A DNA stretch of 64,000 bases from Bolinopsis microptera (taxonomy: Eukaryota; Ctenophora; Tentaculata; Lobata; Bolinopsidae): NCBI RefSeq assembly GCF_026151205.1, contig NC_087076.1, positions 3,123,902 to 3,187,901 of the forward strand. Direction: 5' to 3'. The notes below the pieces were generated by a model. It did not search any database. It was not told the origin of the DNA and saw only the letters and a program-made list of their open reading frames with translations. Of this stretch, positions 47,001-59,100 are shown piece by piece; the stretch's first letter is position 1; the number at the start of each line of letters is the position of its first letter. Made by a program: the position numbers and the translations under genes.

Positions 47001-49671
47001 ACACGATCTACCGAAGACTCGCTGTCTGCAGACTCTCTCCTAGATCCTCCGCCTCTTCCTGCTGGCCTACTGCTTACTTCTCCAGTATGTTCTATTGAAT
47101 CAAAGGCTCCTGAAGACCATTGAGACCCACCAAGTGGTGACAAGGTGCCCAGAGTGTAGTCCATACTGGTCATCGGGCTGTTATTTGTTGAAGTCTCTCC
47201 CGATGTCATAAAGTGAGCAGATTGGCCAGTACCACTGTTTGGGTAGAGGAGGAACGCTCGAACCGTGTGTTCCCCTATCTGGATAGTCCCTGTTTCTAGA
47301 ATGGCGAGGAGCTTCTTGTGAGTCGACTCCAGGGTCACCACCACAACCTTCGTCTTTTCTCTCGTCACCTGACATTTTTTGTGTAGAAAACATCTTTCGA
47401 TTCGCTGTGTAATTAAACGATTAGCAGTGTAAATAATTGATTCGTTTGTAATTAATTGATGTTATCCTGGTTTGGTGAGTTCAAACTTTGTATCATGTAA
47501 GGTTTCATCTCATTTCTCAACGAAGAGTACAAATAGCAGTTACAAGATATCTAACTCTCACCTTGTTCGAAATGCGTTTAATTTTTTTGACGGGGAACTT
47601 CTTCTCAATAAGGGACCTCATGACAGTTGATATAACAATGTCTTCAGGGACCGGTTTGAGGATCAGATAAAATGTGTTGATCTCCTCATCTGATGACATC
47701 TCATGAACCTGCAAAATAGTTGATAACGTGACTTTCAAACTCAATCCTTTCTTTGTCTTGTAAGAATATTTAAAACCACGGAAAAAGGCAGCTGTATAGT
47801 AAACTTCCCTAACGCTTGAACAACACAGTCCATCAGTAGAGATCGAAAGTAAAGAAGCTTCATTAAATACGTATTACTGTCACTGATTAGAGCATGCAGC
47901 AATTCGGTCAGAATTAGGGTAAATCATTACTGATTTCCCTTACAGTTCAGGGAAACATGTGCTTACTCACCGAACATCCGCCTGGAATGATCATCGGTAG
48001 CTTTACTTTCAGGAACTGAACATCCTCCTTGCTGGCTGTGATTACAAAACCTCTGGCTGCCTCGATTACTGGGAAGATATTTTGACTTTTAGTGGGTCAT
48101 TAGCCAATTAAAATCATCATAATTTTCCGAGGAAAGTATTATTGTCAAGCCTAATGTTAATTCAAATTGATATCAGATATTCTTGTCTGACAGTGTATTT
48201 GGTTACTTATTATCTGAACGATCCAAAATATAGACATACCAGTCTCGGTGTCAATTATTTGCTCATTCGAAAATTGGATAATTGATAATTAAGTCACTTA
48301 TTCATTGGTTATGTAGTCAATTTAGCTGGCTAGGTCTAACTTCAATTCTATACTTCTATACGAAAGCGAATTACTTATATTATGGAAGTCTTATTTTAAG
48401 GAACAGAACATATTATTGAGCCCATTTCGAATAGTTCTTTGTTTACATCATGTTGTCCATATTCTAAAATTCTAAAGGCCAGTAGGAAAACTTGGCGTAT
48501 GCATAATGCATATTGCATAGTCTGGCTAGCGTATGTTTCGTTAGTGAGGGATAAGTAAAGGATTTGGACAGCTTAAAAAATACATCAGTGTTACTGGGAT
48601 CATTATCTATGTCAAAAGAGAATTGCATTTCAATTAGCTGCTTTGTTAAAGTCAGTAATCAAGTAATTGTCTGCAAGAAAGCAATTTCTCGACATAAAAC
48701 ATGACAGAAATAAGCTTACCAGAAGCCACAGCTACGTATTTGAACTCTGATTTCAGAAAAGCCTCAAAATGTCTCTTTGTGGTAAACAATTCCGACAGTT
48801 TATTGACGTAAAGTGGAACATTAGCGGGAGACATCTCTCTGTTGGGCGGGATCGTCTTGTAATACTCCGCCTCTATCTCACTGATATCCACCGAATCCGA
48901 CTTGTCTATGCTTAATTTCCCCGGACTGTTACCGTATCCGGAGTCGTGGGAATCCATTTTCCGGATATCTCCAGATCTTGCTAGATTGTCCGTGCTGTTT
49001 GCTCTGTGTCGGGCAGGTGGTGGGGAGGCCGTTGTTAGCCGGATACCAGGTGATTTGGAACTGGGGTTGGCTAGAAGGACGCTAACTTTAGGTCCCTTTT
49101 TATCCAGGTAATTGAGAGCTCCCCGGATATGTTTGTGTGGATCTGGCGGAGAGAGGTGGTTTTCTGGACCAGCCGCTGGAACACTGCTTGATCTCTGGTA
49201 TTGAGGTGAAGTGGGGTGTATTCGTCCTGAGCTCGAGGAAGTACTTAGCGGTTTTGGTGGTGGACTTCCCGGGTCAGTGAGTTGATATTGCAAGCCTGGT
49301 CTGATCGAACTTGCTTGCTGAAGGACGACTGTGGGTGGAGAAGTTCGGAAACGTGAGCTTCCGCTTCCGCTTCTTAGATAAGCTTCAAAATTGGCCTTTT
49401 TACTGTCAATCAGAGGAGTTGAGCTTAGAGTTAGTGTATTTGTGATTGTAGTTTGAGTGCGAATCACAGGCACGAATGCAGGGACTGCTCTTAAAGGACT
49501 ACTGATCTGGCCTTGATCTGGCCTTGTGAAGTTCAACGAAACAACTGGACGAGAATAGTCTTTAATATTTCTGCCTCTTGTTCTATTGTAAATGCAATCT
49601 ACACGGCCAGGTCTGACGGCCACATGATTGTTTTCCGGCATGGGACTAACATTTGCTGAAATAACTGGCAT
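44082..49671 (-). CDS. Large disordered protein with an RRM-like segment, family unknown (1257 residues)
   Basis: Eight exons: 49671-48720, 48068-47971, 47708-47562, 47368-45875, 45731-45520, 45385-45177, 45014-44919, 44647-44082; all phases match and the total is divisible by three. Residues 1-290 are Ser/Pro-rich and disordered. About 290-440 look folded: EINTFYLILKPVPEDIVIST, then a helix, then two strands (KTKVVVVTLES), a helix (HKKLLAILE) and a strand (HTVRAFLLY), a beta-alpha-beta-beta-alpha-beta order as in RRM folds, though no RNP1 motif is evident. From 440 to about 890 it is Gln/Ser-rich, with basic and Pro-rich parts; the last 360 residues have short helical segments. It could be an RNA-associated scaffold, or derive from a retrotransposon ORF1-type RRM; both are inference. 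Confidence 0.8.
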
Positions 49672-50650
49672 GTCACAATCGAAACGTTACGAGAACGCGA
49701 ACTAGGGTAATATTACAACGACGGAACTCGAATGATCTGCTGCTCTTTACTATCTCATCTCGCTTGCTCACAAGCATGAAGAAGGCAACCTCTATTTATC
49801 ATATAATGGTCTAATAGCGTAGGTTAAGTGAGTGCACTAAATGTGTAGTCATGTGACCTCAGGCAGGAACCACATTGGACCTCCGCTGTCTCCGCAAAGA
49901 TTAGGCGGCATTATTGCAGGCACAATTTGCCCATTTGGATATCTTACATACAATTTAGGGCACGTCATATCTGTCATTATTATGCCCTAGTTCGATTTCT
50001 CCGAGTAGAAGCTGGCAGACAGTAAATAATAACACATACTGGCTTTCTACCGGTGCTCTACAACGGTTAGGTCATGTCCACGATAGAGGGCTTTTGTAAA
50101 CTAAATTTCATCACAGCACACTGACTCCAAAAGGCCGTAGGGAGATGTTTATTATGTATGTGGCCAGGCTTCTTCCCTTGTTTTATTTAGTTTAATGTTT
50201 AACTGGGCAGTTAAAGTCGGAGTAAGAAGTGCGGTGTTGAGATTAATGCGATTTGGCCAAGAGCGATGGGATGCAGATTAGAACTGAACAAAGGAAATTG
50301 TTGTAGAATACAGAATAGACATTTGCTTTGTGATGTTAAGACGAAATTAAAAATAGCCTTTGCAATTGCATTTGAATCTACCGTAATATTCCCTATGGCC
50401 TGCATAACTATAAGAAAAGAAGCAGCAACAATATTCACAGCTGGCAGCCATGAGAAGGCCTATATAATTATATTGTATGGCTCACAATTCGTCTAAAATG
50501 AAGCCAGCAAGCGCTTAACTTTTGTCCTGAATATATCGCAGTTAAGCTTATCATGAATTACTCATTCGAACACATTAAGGCTAAGCAACGAGGGTCCTGT
50601 GTCGGTGTCATGTGTTAGAGGGTAATAGATAATATCTCACTTTAGGGTTT

Positions 50651-50837
50651 GTCGAACTAGATTACACGTGTTGAACTACAGTACCTGTTGAACTACAGTA
50701 CGTGTTGAACTACAGTACGTGTCGAACTACAGTACGTGTTGAACTACAGTACGCGTCGAACTACAGTACGTGTTGAACTACAGTACGCGTCGAACTACAG
50801 TACGTGTTGAACTACAGTACGCGTCGAACTAGATTAC
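50651..50837. repeat. 17-bp minisatellite bracketed by identical variant units
   Basis: About ten copies of the 17-bp unit ACGTGTTGAACTACAGT with ACGCGTCGAAC variants. The first and last units both carry the variant GTCGAACTAGATTAC, giving matching ends. Confidence 0.85.
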
Positions 50838-51473
50838 GACCTAATATATTATTATTATTTTATTAGGCTGTAACTAAACCTTGTTTTGCTTAAAGGCACA
50901 AAATTACAGAAGCAAAATCAAGCCATGAAGTTTCAACTTGACATGAGCCTGAACATATCATTTGCAGTATCAACGAGACTTATGAGATAAGAAGTTTGAT
51001 GGTGCTAGATTCTTAGTGACAGTGTGGTTTCTGGACTGGGGACATCAGTAATCAGTAATGCAACATTCTGAATTAGAACGTAGCATTACTGGTCCCGAGT
51101 CTGCTTGAGTTTTAGGCACTCATACAGTTTATAACTATTTCCGGGAATTATATGCAACAAAACTCGTCGACACTGAGAGCTGATAATTTGCAGATTTTCC
51201 CCGCAAGGAACCGAAGGTATTATATGAGCACATATTGCGAGTCACCTCGGACTGGCTGGCAGGAAGTTTCAAAACAAATAACAGTGGCGCACTTACATAT
51301 ATTAGATTATTACACACTATATTGTATCATGCGCACGTATCATATTACACATCTTACAGGAGCCACCGTCAATAGTTATTGTATTGTAATGTTCTTATCG
51401 AAAGCAAGATTTTATTCAAGCGGAAGCAGGAAACCTCGACATTAACCCAAACTGAAACTGAAAGGTAGGCTTT

Positions 51474-51515
51474 ATCGGGAGCCAAGATACTTGGATCGGG
51501 AGCCTAGATACTTGG
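51474..51515. repeat. Tandem duplication of a 21-bp unit
   Basis: Two adjacent copies beginning ATCGGGAGCC and ending AGATACTTGG, differing at one base. Confidence 0.8.
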
Positions 51516-54241
51516 ATATCGATAATAAATTGCTCTTAGCGAGCAACAACATTCAACAATCATGATGATTTCAACTTCAAAGAAAGTAAATAGAGCGATT
51601 AACTTGTTAATCTGCTCCATGAAGTATATCTCTGTCGAGATGGAGCTTAATTCTTATTGAAGCCAATTTTGAGCATAATGGATTGATGAGTCATCTAACA
51701 AACGACCAATTAATTAAATAAGATAAGTAAATATATGACATTTGTTATTGGTGACGTTAAGATAAAGTTCACAGAGATGATGGCATTGTGAGCAAAGACC
51801 GGCTGCCTGGCAACACAGAGATGCTTGTGAGAGCATGTGCGTCGTTTTGACCACTTATCGGGGCCATGTGAACCGGTCTAATGTCTATGTGACGTCACAA
51901 AGTTATGTTTTAATGTTAAACGAAAGGGTAAGCCAAAGATTCGGGGATTTTCTTGAGACGGGAAGTGAACTTTAACAAAGACTGAACACGACATGAACTC
52001 ATGAATTGAGCGTACTCGGAGTCAAGCCGAGGTTGCTACATTGATGCAGACTAAGACTATTAATACTATGACAATAATACAGGTACACTACAAATTGCTT
52101 AATCGAACTAATATATAATCTGAGTTGGATCACGGAGCTTCCGAGGATTATGGGCGAGGATATACACCTCGTGACGTAACCGTGAACAGGCCGTCGGCAG
52201 AATAAACCTAAAGAACTAGCATACACCCGAATAGAAACCGCCTTCTGCGGCCTACGTGGCGTAATTGGTTAAGTGAGAAAGTAAATTGGTTAAGTGATCT
52301 TTTCTGAAAATAAAGTGCCCACAAAACGTTGATACCACTAAGCATATATTCGCTATAACTATTTATATATCTGACAGTGACACTTAGGCAGCATAATAGC
52401 AGCTTTAAAGCAATGGCAGTTTCCTTGAATTTAATGCTCTTCTCTCTACAACTTAAAACGGGAAACTGATCCAAATTAAGAGCTGAAAGTGAAACTAAGA
52501 CTTGTGATTTCAAAACGTTATCTGTCTGGAATCTGGCAATATATCATTGACCGCTGATATAGATAATGATATTTACGTCAGGTACCCGTACCTAGGGAAA
52601 CGTCTGATCATATCATAGTTATACCGCGGCCGCGGCACTTTGATCGCACTTTTTTAAAGTTAAACCTCGCTTTCGCTAAATGTTTCAATTTCATTGGATG
52701 TTTCACAAAAAAGAAACGAAAGACCAATGACTTTGAAGTCCAATCTAACTTACAATTAAGAATAAATTTAACAATCAGAGTCATAACAAAATACGCAAAA
52801 GATACTAAATACATCAGCGTACTATTTTGCAAAAATTGTGCCATTAAAAAAAACTATTGCCGCACAAGGCGTGTAAATGTAATGTCTGCCGACTATGCGA
52901 CTAGCTGTAAGTGTAATCATCTCGTGTATATCAGATCATATGCCACATTTAAAATTTCTAGCATGTTCATTGTTCACAAAGATAAGTATTTCAAAGGAGT
53001 TGTATATTGATCAAATAAATTGGCACTGCAAATGCTCCGTATATTATTTATTTGGAATATTTAAAAAATCCTATTTCTAAAATTAAAAGGTGAATTAGCT
53101 GCTATAAATATAATTAGGTAGTGCGCCATCGACGGTGAGCCGCACGTGCCGACTGTAGGATGGTTTTTATCGCTAATTTCGGCCAGCACAATTTTCTTCA
53201 AACAAATAGATATTAAGTATCCTTCCCGACCTCCAATTGCAACAAAAATTGGCGAGCTTACTCATAGACTTACAAGGAAAGTGTCCGAAAAGTTTAAAGC
53301 ATATCCAACCATCAAACATTATGTTACAGCTAAAAGCAGCGTATTTTGCCTCATTTTGATCACTATATCAACTCCGATATCCACCAAATTTTTCGGACAG
53401 TCGTAAAAGCCCTATTGGAAGGTCGTCGCCAATTTTCAGAATGATCTCATTCAAGGAACTGAAGATATATCCAAATAATACGACAAAAATCAACGAATTT
53501 GGTCAAATTAGGTCAAATTACGCGACTTTTACAGCTAAATTTGCTCCAAAAGCCGCGCACTATCAAATATGGCACCTAGGCGAAACTCACTGATCTTTCC
53601 AAAAAGGTATGACAAATTTGGTATTGTGAAAATTCTCACAGTCTCTAGAGTAGAAACAATGGTACAAAAATTTTTAAAATCCGAGCAAGTTTATTTTTAT
53701 GGTGCACCTCCTACTATAATAATAATTGGCACACAATACGAATGATGTTTTCTTCCTCGAAATTATTCTATTATTTAAAATAGATTGATTAGGTGTCTTG
53801 ACATGAACAGTCCTAATTAGACTAAATTAGACGCATCAATTATGCAGTTTTAAAAATTTAATGGATCACGGGTTTTATCAATAAAGTGGCCCTCCGAATA
53901 ACTGTCCAAAAAGTGATTATGTGATACTAATAGTGATAATTGAACGACCCCTTGCCCTTGGTCTTGGCAAGTGCCTCTCCACTCTCGAATAATTACTCTA
54001 TAATCCGACGAAAATTTGAAAAATCGACGGCAAAAAGCGAAGAATTTCTACTAAAACTAGGAATCCGGCTAATTTTATAAATCCAACAAACTCTTGATGC
54101 TATTTGTATTTGTTTCGCTCTTTATAAGCTTTAAAAATGTTTAATACAAAATAGCGGCTTAAAATATGAGAATGAGAAAAACAGTAATATTTATATAGTC
54201 AGTGACAGTCAACCTTTCATCAGAAATTTAATTGTAACTGT

Positions 54242-54376
54242 AAGGGGTCGTTCAAATATATTACGTAATCAGCCGAGGGGGGGGGGGTTTCGAAATGCTT
54301 ACGGTTGATTACGGGGGGGGGGGGGGGGGGGGGGGGATTGCTAAAATATTCATTACGTAATATGTGAACGATCCCT
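54242..54376. mobile_element. Short MITE-like element with TIRs and long poly-G runs
   Basis: The left end GGGTCGTTCAAATATATTAC (then GTAAT) is inverted at the right end (ATTACGTAAT, then ATGTGAACGATCCC), about 25 bp each with small differences. Between them are runs of 11 G (54277-54287) and 24 G (54313-54336). The total length is about 135 bp with no coding capacity. The poly-G run is prone to slippage and its length may be uncertain in an assembly. Confidence 0.7.
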
Positions 54377-55749
54377 CACCAAACGTCAGCATCGTATAAT
54401 GGTGGTGCAACCAAAATGTCCTTTTTTTAGTCTACAGACAACTGTAAAAGCCTAACATCATAATGGCAAGCCCAAAAACCGGGCAGCTGAACAATTTATA
54501 AAACTGTTCATAGGTCTCAAACAAAAACCGTGCCGCTGAACAATTTACAAGACTGTTCCTAGGTCTCAACTCTCAAATATGCTATAAATAAGAGACGACT
54601 ACACGAATATTGGTAAACAAGGTTCACGATGTTAGGAAACTCATAATTACCGCTAGCGCAGCCGCAATTAGCCATTGAACTCCCGCTATTACTACTAGTA
54701 CTATCTATAACGTCTGTGCTTACTTCTCCATACAGTTCAATTATTACTGTGGGAAATTTGGCACAGAGTATACTGATTATACTTAACTCATATAACCTCC
54801 ATACCATGACCAGCATGCTAACAATTTAACCCACTGTTACGACCATTAAAATGATACAATCCTAAACTGAACGATTTATTTTGGCTGAAGCTGAAGAACC
54901 TATAAAAATGGCGAATCAGACAGACAAGAAGAGGAGCTGGGAGATCTCAGTACGTCTAGTAAAGGTCCAGTGACGTAGGAACAGTTACTAAACCACCCCG
55001 GACTAATGGCATGATTGTATTTCTGGTGCCCTGGTTCGGTTATCATGGCTTAAAGATCTGAGTTAGGGGTATTACAGGGTTAGAGAGGGAGGAATTAACT
55101 TACAGTAGCTAGTTTACCGGCTTTGTGTAATAAATATATGATAGTTGGCAGTAAAAGATGTGTCCGATTCTTCAGATCGTTCAGCTAGGCGCTGTGAGCG
55201 TATTACATTATATTCATATTGCATATCATATGATATTGGTAAACGGTTAAACGCGATTCTGTCGAACCAGAAAGTTATTTCGCTCCCGATACCATGCTGT
55301 GTGTATTTGATGTTCATTGGTCTGTGATACATTTGATCAAAGTTATTGAGTTCATCAGAATGAGACTCAAAGACCCAGCAATTTTATTATTTACCTCTAA
55401 TCAGGGACAATTATAAGATCAATTAAATAATAAGTGTAAATTAATACATGTCTAAGTTTTAATTTTCCCGATTTTGAGTTTTGGTAAAGACTAGATATGC
55501 ATTAGAAAGTATAGGTTGATTTTGTTCTGAAAGTCATTTAATTGAAATCAAAAATTGTACATTATCATTTTATCTAAAATAAAGCTTCCATTTTCAAATT
55601 ACTCAACTGTAAAGTAACACTGTTGGAATATCAAAATGTCATTACTCATTGCATACTGAAAAACAATCTTTGCTAAACTGACATAATACGGACAAACAAA
55701 TAGGGAAATTTAGACTGGAACTTTAATCGTTTCCCTCAATCTCTCATGC

Positions 55750-55755
55750 TTTATT
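55750..55755 (-). terminator. Candidate polyadenylation signal of the TPR-CHAT gene
   Basis: AATAAA on the minus strand about 350 bp beyond the stop codon at 56102. Confidence 0.4.
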
Positions 55756-56101
55756 CTAGAGAACTTCTAATTTCTTCTGAATAAACTCAGTCTAATTAGA
55801 AGAAATCAGAAATTCTCTAGAAATAAAAATCAATAAATTACTTCACATGTACAGATTCATCAAGAGAAAAACTTATTTCATGGTCTACCAAACCCACTGA
55901 TACGTCATTTCTAACTTGGCACGTAACAGATGCATTGAACTTCGTCGGTTTGAACATTCTTTTTCATTCGCATTGTTGCCTAATACGATATCATTTTACT
56001 GTTCACTTTCGTATCTCGGGAGTAAGCTGACAGCAGGTTGGAAATCTCTTTTGGTAGTGTCTTAAGTAGTAGTAGTAGTAGTTGAGCTGTGAGTGGGCTT
56101 T

Positions 56102-59100
56102 TTAAATCTCTATAGCTCCGACGTCATCAGCAGGGGAGAGGTAAGGTTGTTCAGCGTTACCCAAATCTGCAAGTAATGGAAATATTATTTTCTCTACCAT
56201 TTTAACTAAGAAAAAATTATCAGTAGGGAATAAGGGGTCAGGATTAGTTGTATCATGTATGACTATGAAAAATAGTGATGAATTTGGGGTGACTGTGTCA
56301 AAAAAGTAAGCATCAACTGACTAAACTGATTGTTATATGTTTATTATACTAACCGAAGAGAGACTTGATGACGAAGAGAGCAGCTTCGGCCCTGAGCAGG
56401 GAAGTTTCAGAGGACACAGTCAGCAGAACACTCCCCTTGACAACACCACCTGTGTCATATAGACCTATTGCCTGGGGTCATCACGCGTTAAAACAAGTAC
56501 AAACACAGTCAAGTGAAATAAAAACGGAGAAGAGAACTATACATCTCTCTAAAATCAATAAAATAGAATAGTAAGGAACTATAAAGTGCGAGAAGGACAG
56601 GAATCCATATTCAGTGTACCAGAATTAAATATCTCAGTCTATGACACTGTAGTCCCCACTGTGAACATAACAGACCTGAATGAGAGCGGCAGCTGCTGTG
56701 TAGATGTCAGTGGGTAGAGGTAGTCTGGGAGGAGGACCATTCTCTTGTGAGGTGCTCAAGTACACTTCCAGCTGGGTTATTTTGTAATTGTCAGCAATTT
56801 TTTACGTTTTTCAACATTCATCGCAGAATTATTGTGTCATACGCCTAATCAAATAACAATTTCTTTCGAGAGCCCAAACTAGTTCTGCCAACTAGACAAA
56901 AATTATTGAAGAAAGAAAAAAACAGCAATATAAAACACTCACTATGTCAGCGATGTGAGTGACGACATTAGTGTTCTTGTTCCTGAGCAACAGAACGAGT
57001 TCCCGACAGAGATCATCCCCGCAGTCCAAGAGAGAAGTCAGCATGGTCCTTACCTCCTCTGTTTTCAGAAGCCAGTCCTCCTCACCCTCCTCTCTCTCCT
57101 CAGGGACTCTGCGTATACAGCGGGTTTAAGGGGGTTTAAGGGGTTTAAGGGGTTTAACTTTAAGGGGTTTAAGGGGTTTAAGGGGTTTAACTTTAAGGGG
57201 TTTAAGGGGTTTAAGGGGTTTAAGGGGTTTAAGGGGTTTAAGGGGTTTAAGGGGTTTCATTATCTTGTGAAGTGTTGTTCAGTATATTCTATTTATACAT
57301 TTAAAAGAACTTGCGGTGTTTCAAAAGATTATACATTTCCAAAAATCGATCTAAGGACAGTAGAAAAGAATACATTTAACAATGCTATCCTCTCCCTGCT
57401 TCTAATAGCTGTTCTAATAGATTCCCTAATATAGTTTTTCATCGCTCAACATAGCTTAAATACTTCACCATTATTTGAATGGAATAACAAAGAAAAATTG
57501 AAATGACTCACGATACTCTATCCCTGAACACGGCTGCTCCCACAGAGTGTAGGATTTCATCCCAGCCTTGAAGAGGACCCAGTATATCAAATTGTACCGT
57601 CATCGGACCCTGTCTATTGAATCCCGTCTTTATCTTGTCAATCTGCGAAGATAACATTAATAGGGAATTTATTAGCAGCTAACTGACCAATCTGTTCACA
57701 AAAAATTAAAAAACGTTTCAGTTTACGACATAGTTTCTCCTCAACTCATTTCGAATCAGGCTCTTTGAATACTGTGTATACCCTTTTGGGCCTGCCTACA
57801 CTTATAAACTAACTGTATTAATTTACAGAGAAATCGTTTTTTCTCATTATTTAAATTTGAAGTCGTCGTTTCATACAGTATCATGATTGCAGCGTGAACT
57901 CAAAGATCCGGTGTAATATAATTTCTTCGTCTTTTAGCAATGTGCGGGTTCCACGACGATTCTGATTTCTGATCATGAAATTATCGATGAAGATAATTAG
58001 GTCCATCATCACTATCCCACTGTCATTTAATCGAGCAGTTGTAAAATCATTCTTGTCATACCATACCCTCAATATAGACCAGTGCACTACACTGCACTAC
58101 GCTGCACTACCAGTGCACTACGCTGCACTACCAGTGCACTGCGCTGCACTACGCTGCACTGCTCCACTGCACTACGCTACACTGCTCTTAAGAACGAACA
58201 TATGTGCTCGTTAATTAAACAAATCACAAGTTGGCTGCACGAAAAGAATATTGTTTTGATACTGAAGATTGATCAGTACATATTGTAGCGATCAGATTTG
58301 TAACATAGTTGCATTATATTAAGTACATGTTTTGCACGTATTTAGGTTCCTTTATCTTGGAGATCTGATCAGGCAGACAATGGAACTGGATACTGATGGG
58401 GAGTTGGACAGTATTTGACCTTCTATAGAATAATCGTATTATGATGCATGCAGTTCGCTTTTGTTTAGTTTGACCGTCAGTGCATGACGTTAAGCTGATA
58501 TGCTTCAATTTAAGTACTTAGTTGTATGTTGATCCATTTTCAATGATGACTACAAAAGTCTGCATTTTTACGCAATCATCAAATTCATAAAGAAGCACAT
58601 GTCATCCCCCTCCCCCACCATAGTCCTGCCCACCACTTCCAACTTTTACCTGTTACCTTTTAGCGTGCATAGTTGGATAAATTATCTCCCAGTATACCTG
58701 TGAAGCTAGTAACAATAATCGATTTGTTAATATTGTCGGGCATTTTGTAAACCCTGAGAGCAGATGTTACCCAACTGAAAATACATAAGTTGAATGAAGT
58801 TATACCAAACTTAGCACTCCTCTCCTATTGAATCTCGCATCTGTAATGACCTCCCATAAAACTATTCAATATATCCCTTAGTAACCCCACACGCTTCCCA
58901 TCGAGCGCTCCTGCCTATATTATACATGGTTTGTATATTATACAGGGTGGCCTTTAATAAAGTCTGTCTCATGTGATGGGTTGATCGCCTCGTTTGACAT
59001 GCAGTTAATTATGGTTGTACGAGATATTGTCTGATTAATTATTAGAAACATATTACGTTCGTCTTAGCATATAATGTTTGTTAAACTGCTTTCTCTACGT

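Larger units (their letters stand above)
49700..56100. other. Gene-poor intergenic region
   Basis: It lies between the start of the 44-50 kb gene and the 3' end of the TPR-CHAT gene. Besides the minisatellite, 21-bp duplication and MITE listed separately, nothing coding was recognised; the open frames at 50.2-50.5, 51.1-51.4, 52.2-52.8 and 53.1-53.4 kb lack recognisable features. Confidence 0.5.

Noticed and set aside
47181-47393. 70-residue minus-strand ORF upstream in the large exon
   Set aside because: Overlaps the 1494-nt exon of the 1257-residue protein in another frame, without its own support.
50651-50837. CRISPR-like array of short repeats
   Set aside because: Units are contiguous with no unique spacers, and the genome is animal.
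52249-52300. tRNA-like A-box (GTGGCGTAATTGGTTAAG)
   Set aside because: No B-box (GGTTCGANNCC), no matching acceptor stem and no anticodon arm at the right spacing were seen; part of it repeats as AAATTGGTTAAGTGA.
56955-57434. 159-residue plus-strand ORF with GFKGFKG repeats
   Set aside because: It reads through TPR-CHAT exon 57108-56943 in antisense and then the GGGGTTTAA minisatellite; the repeat keeps the frame open.
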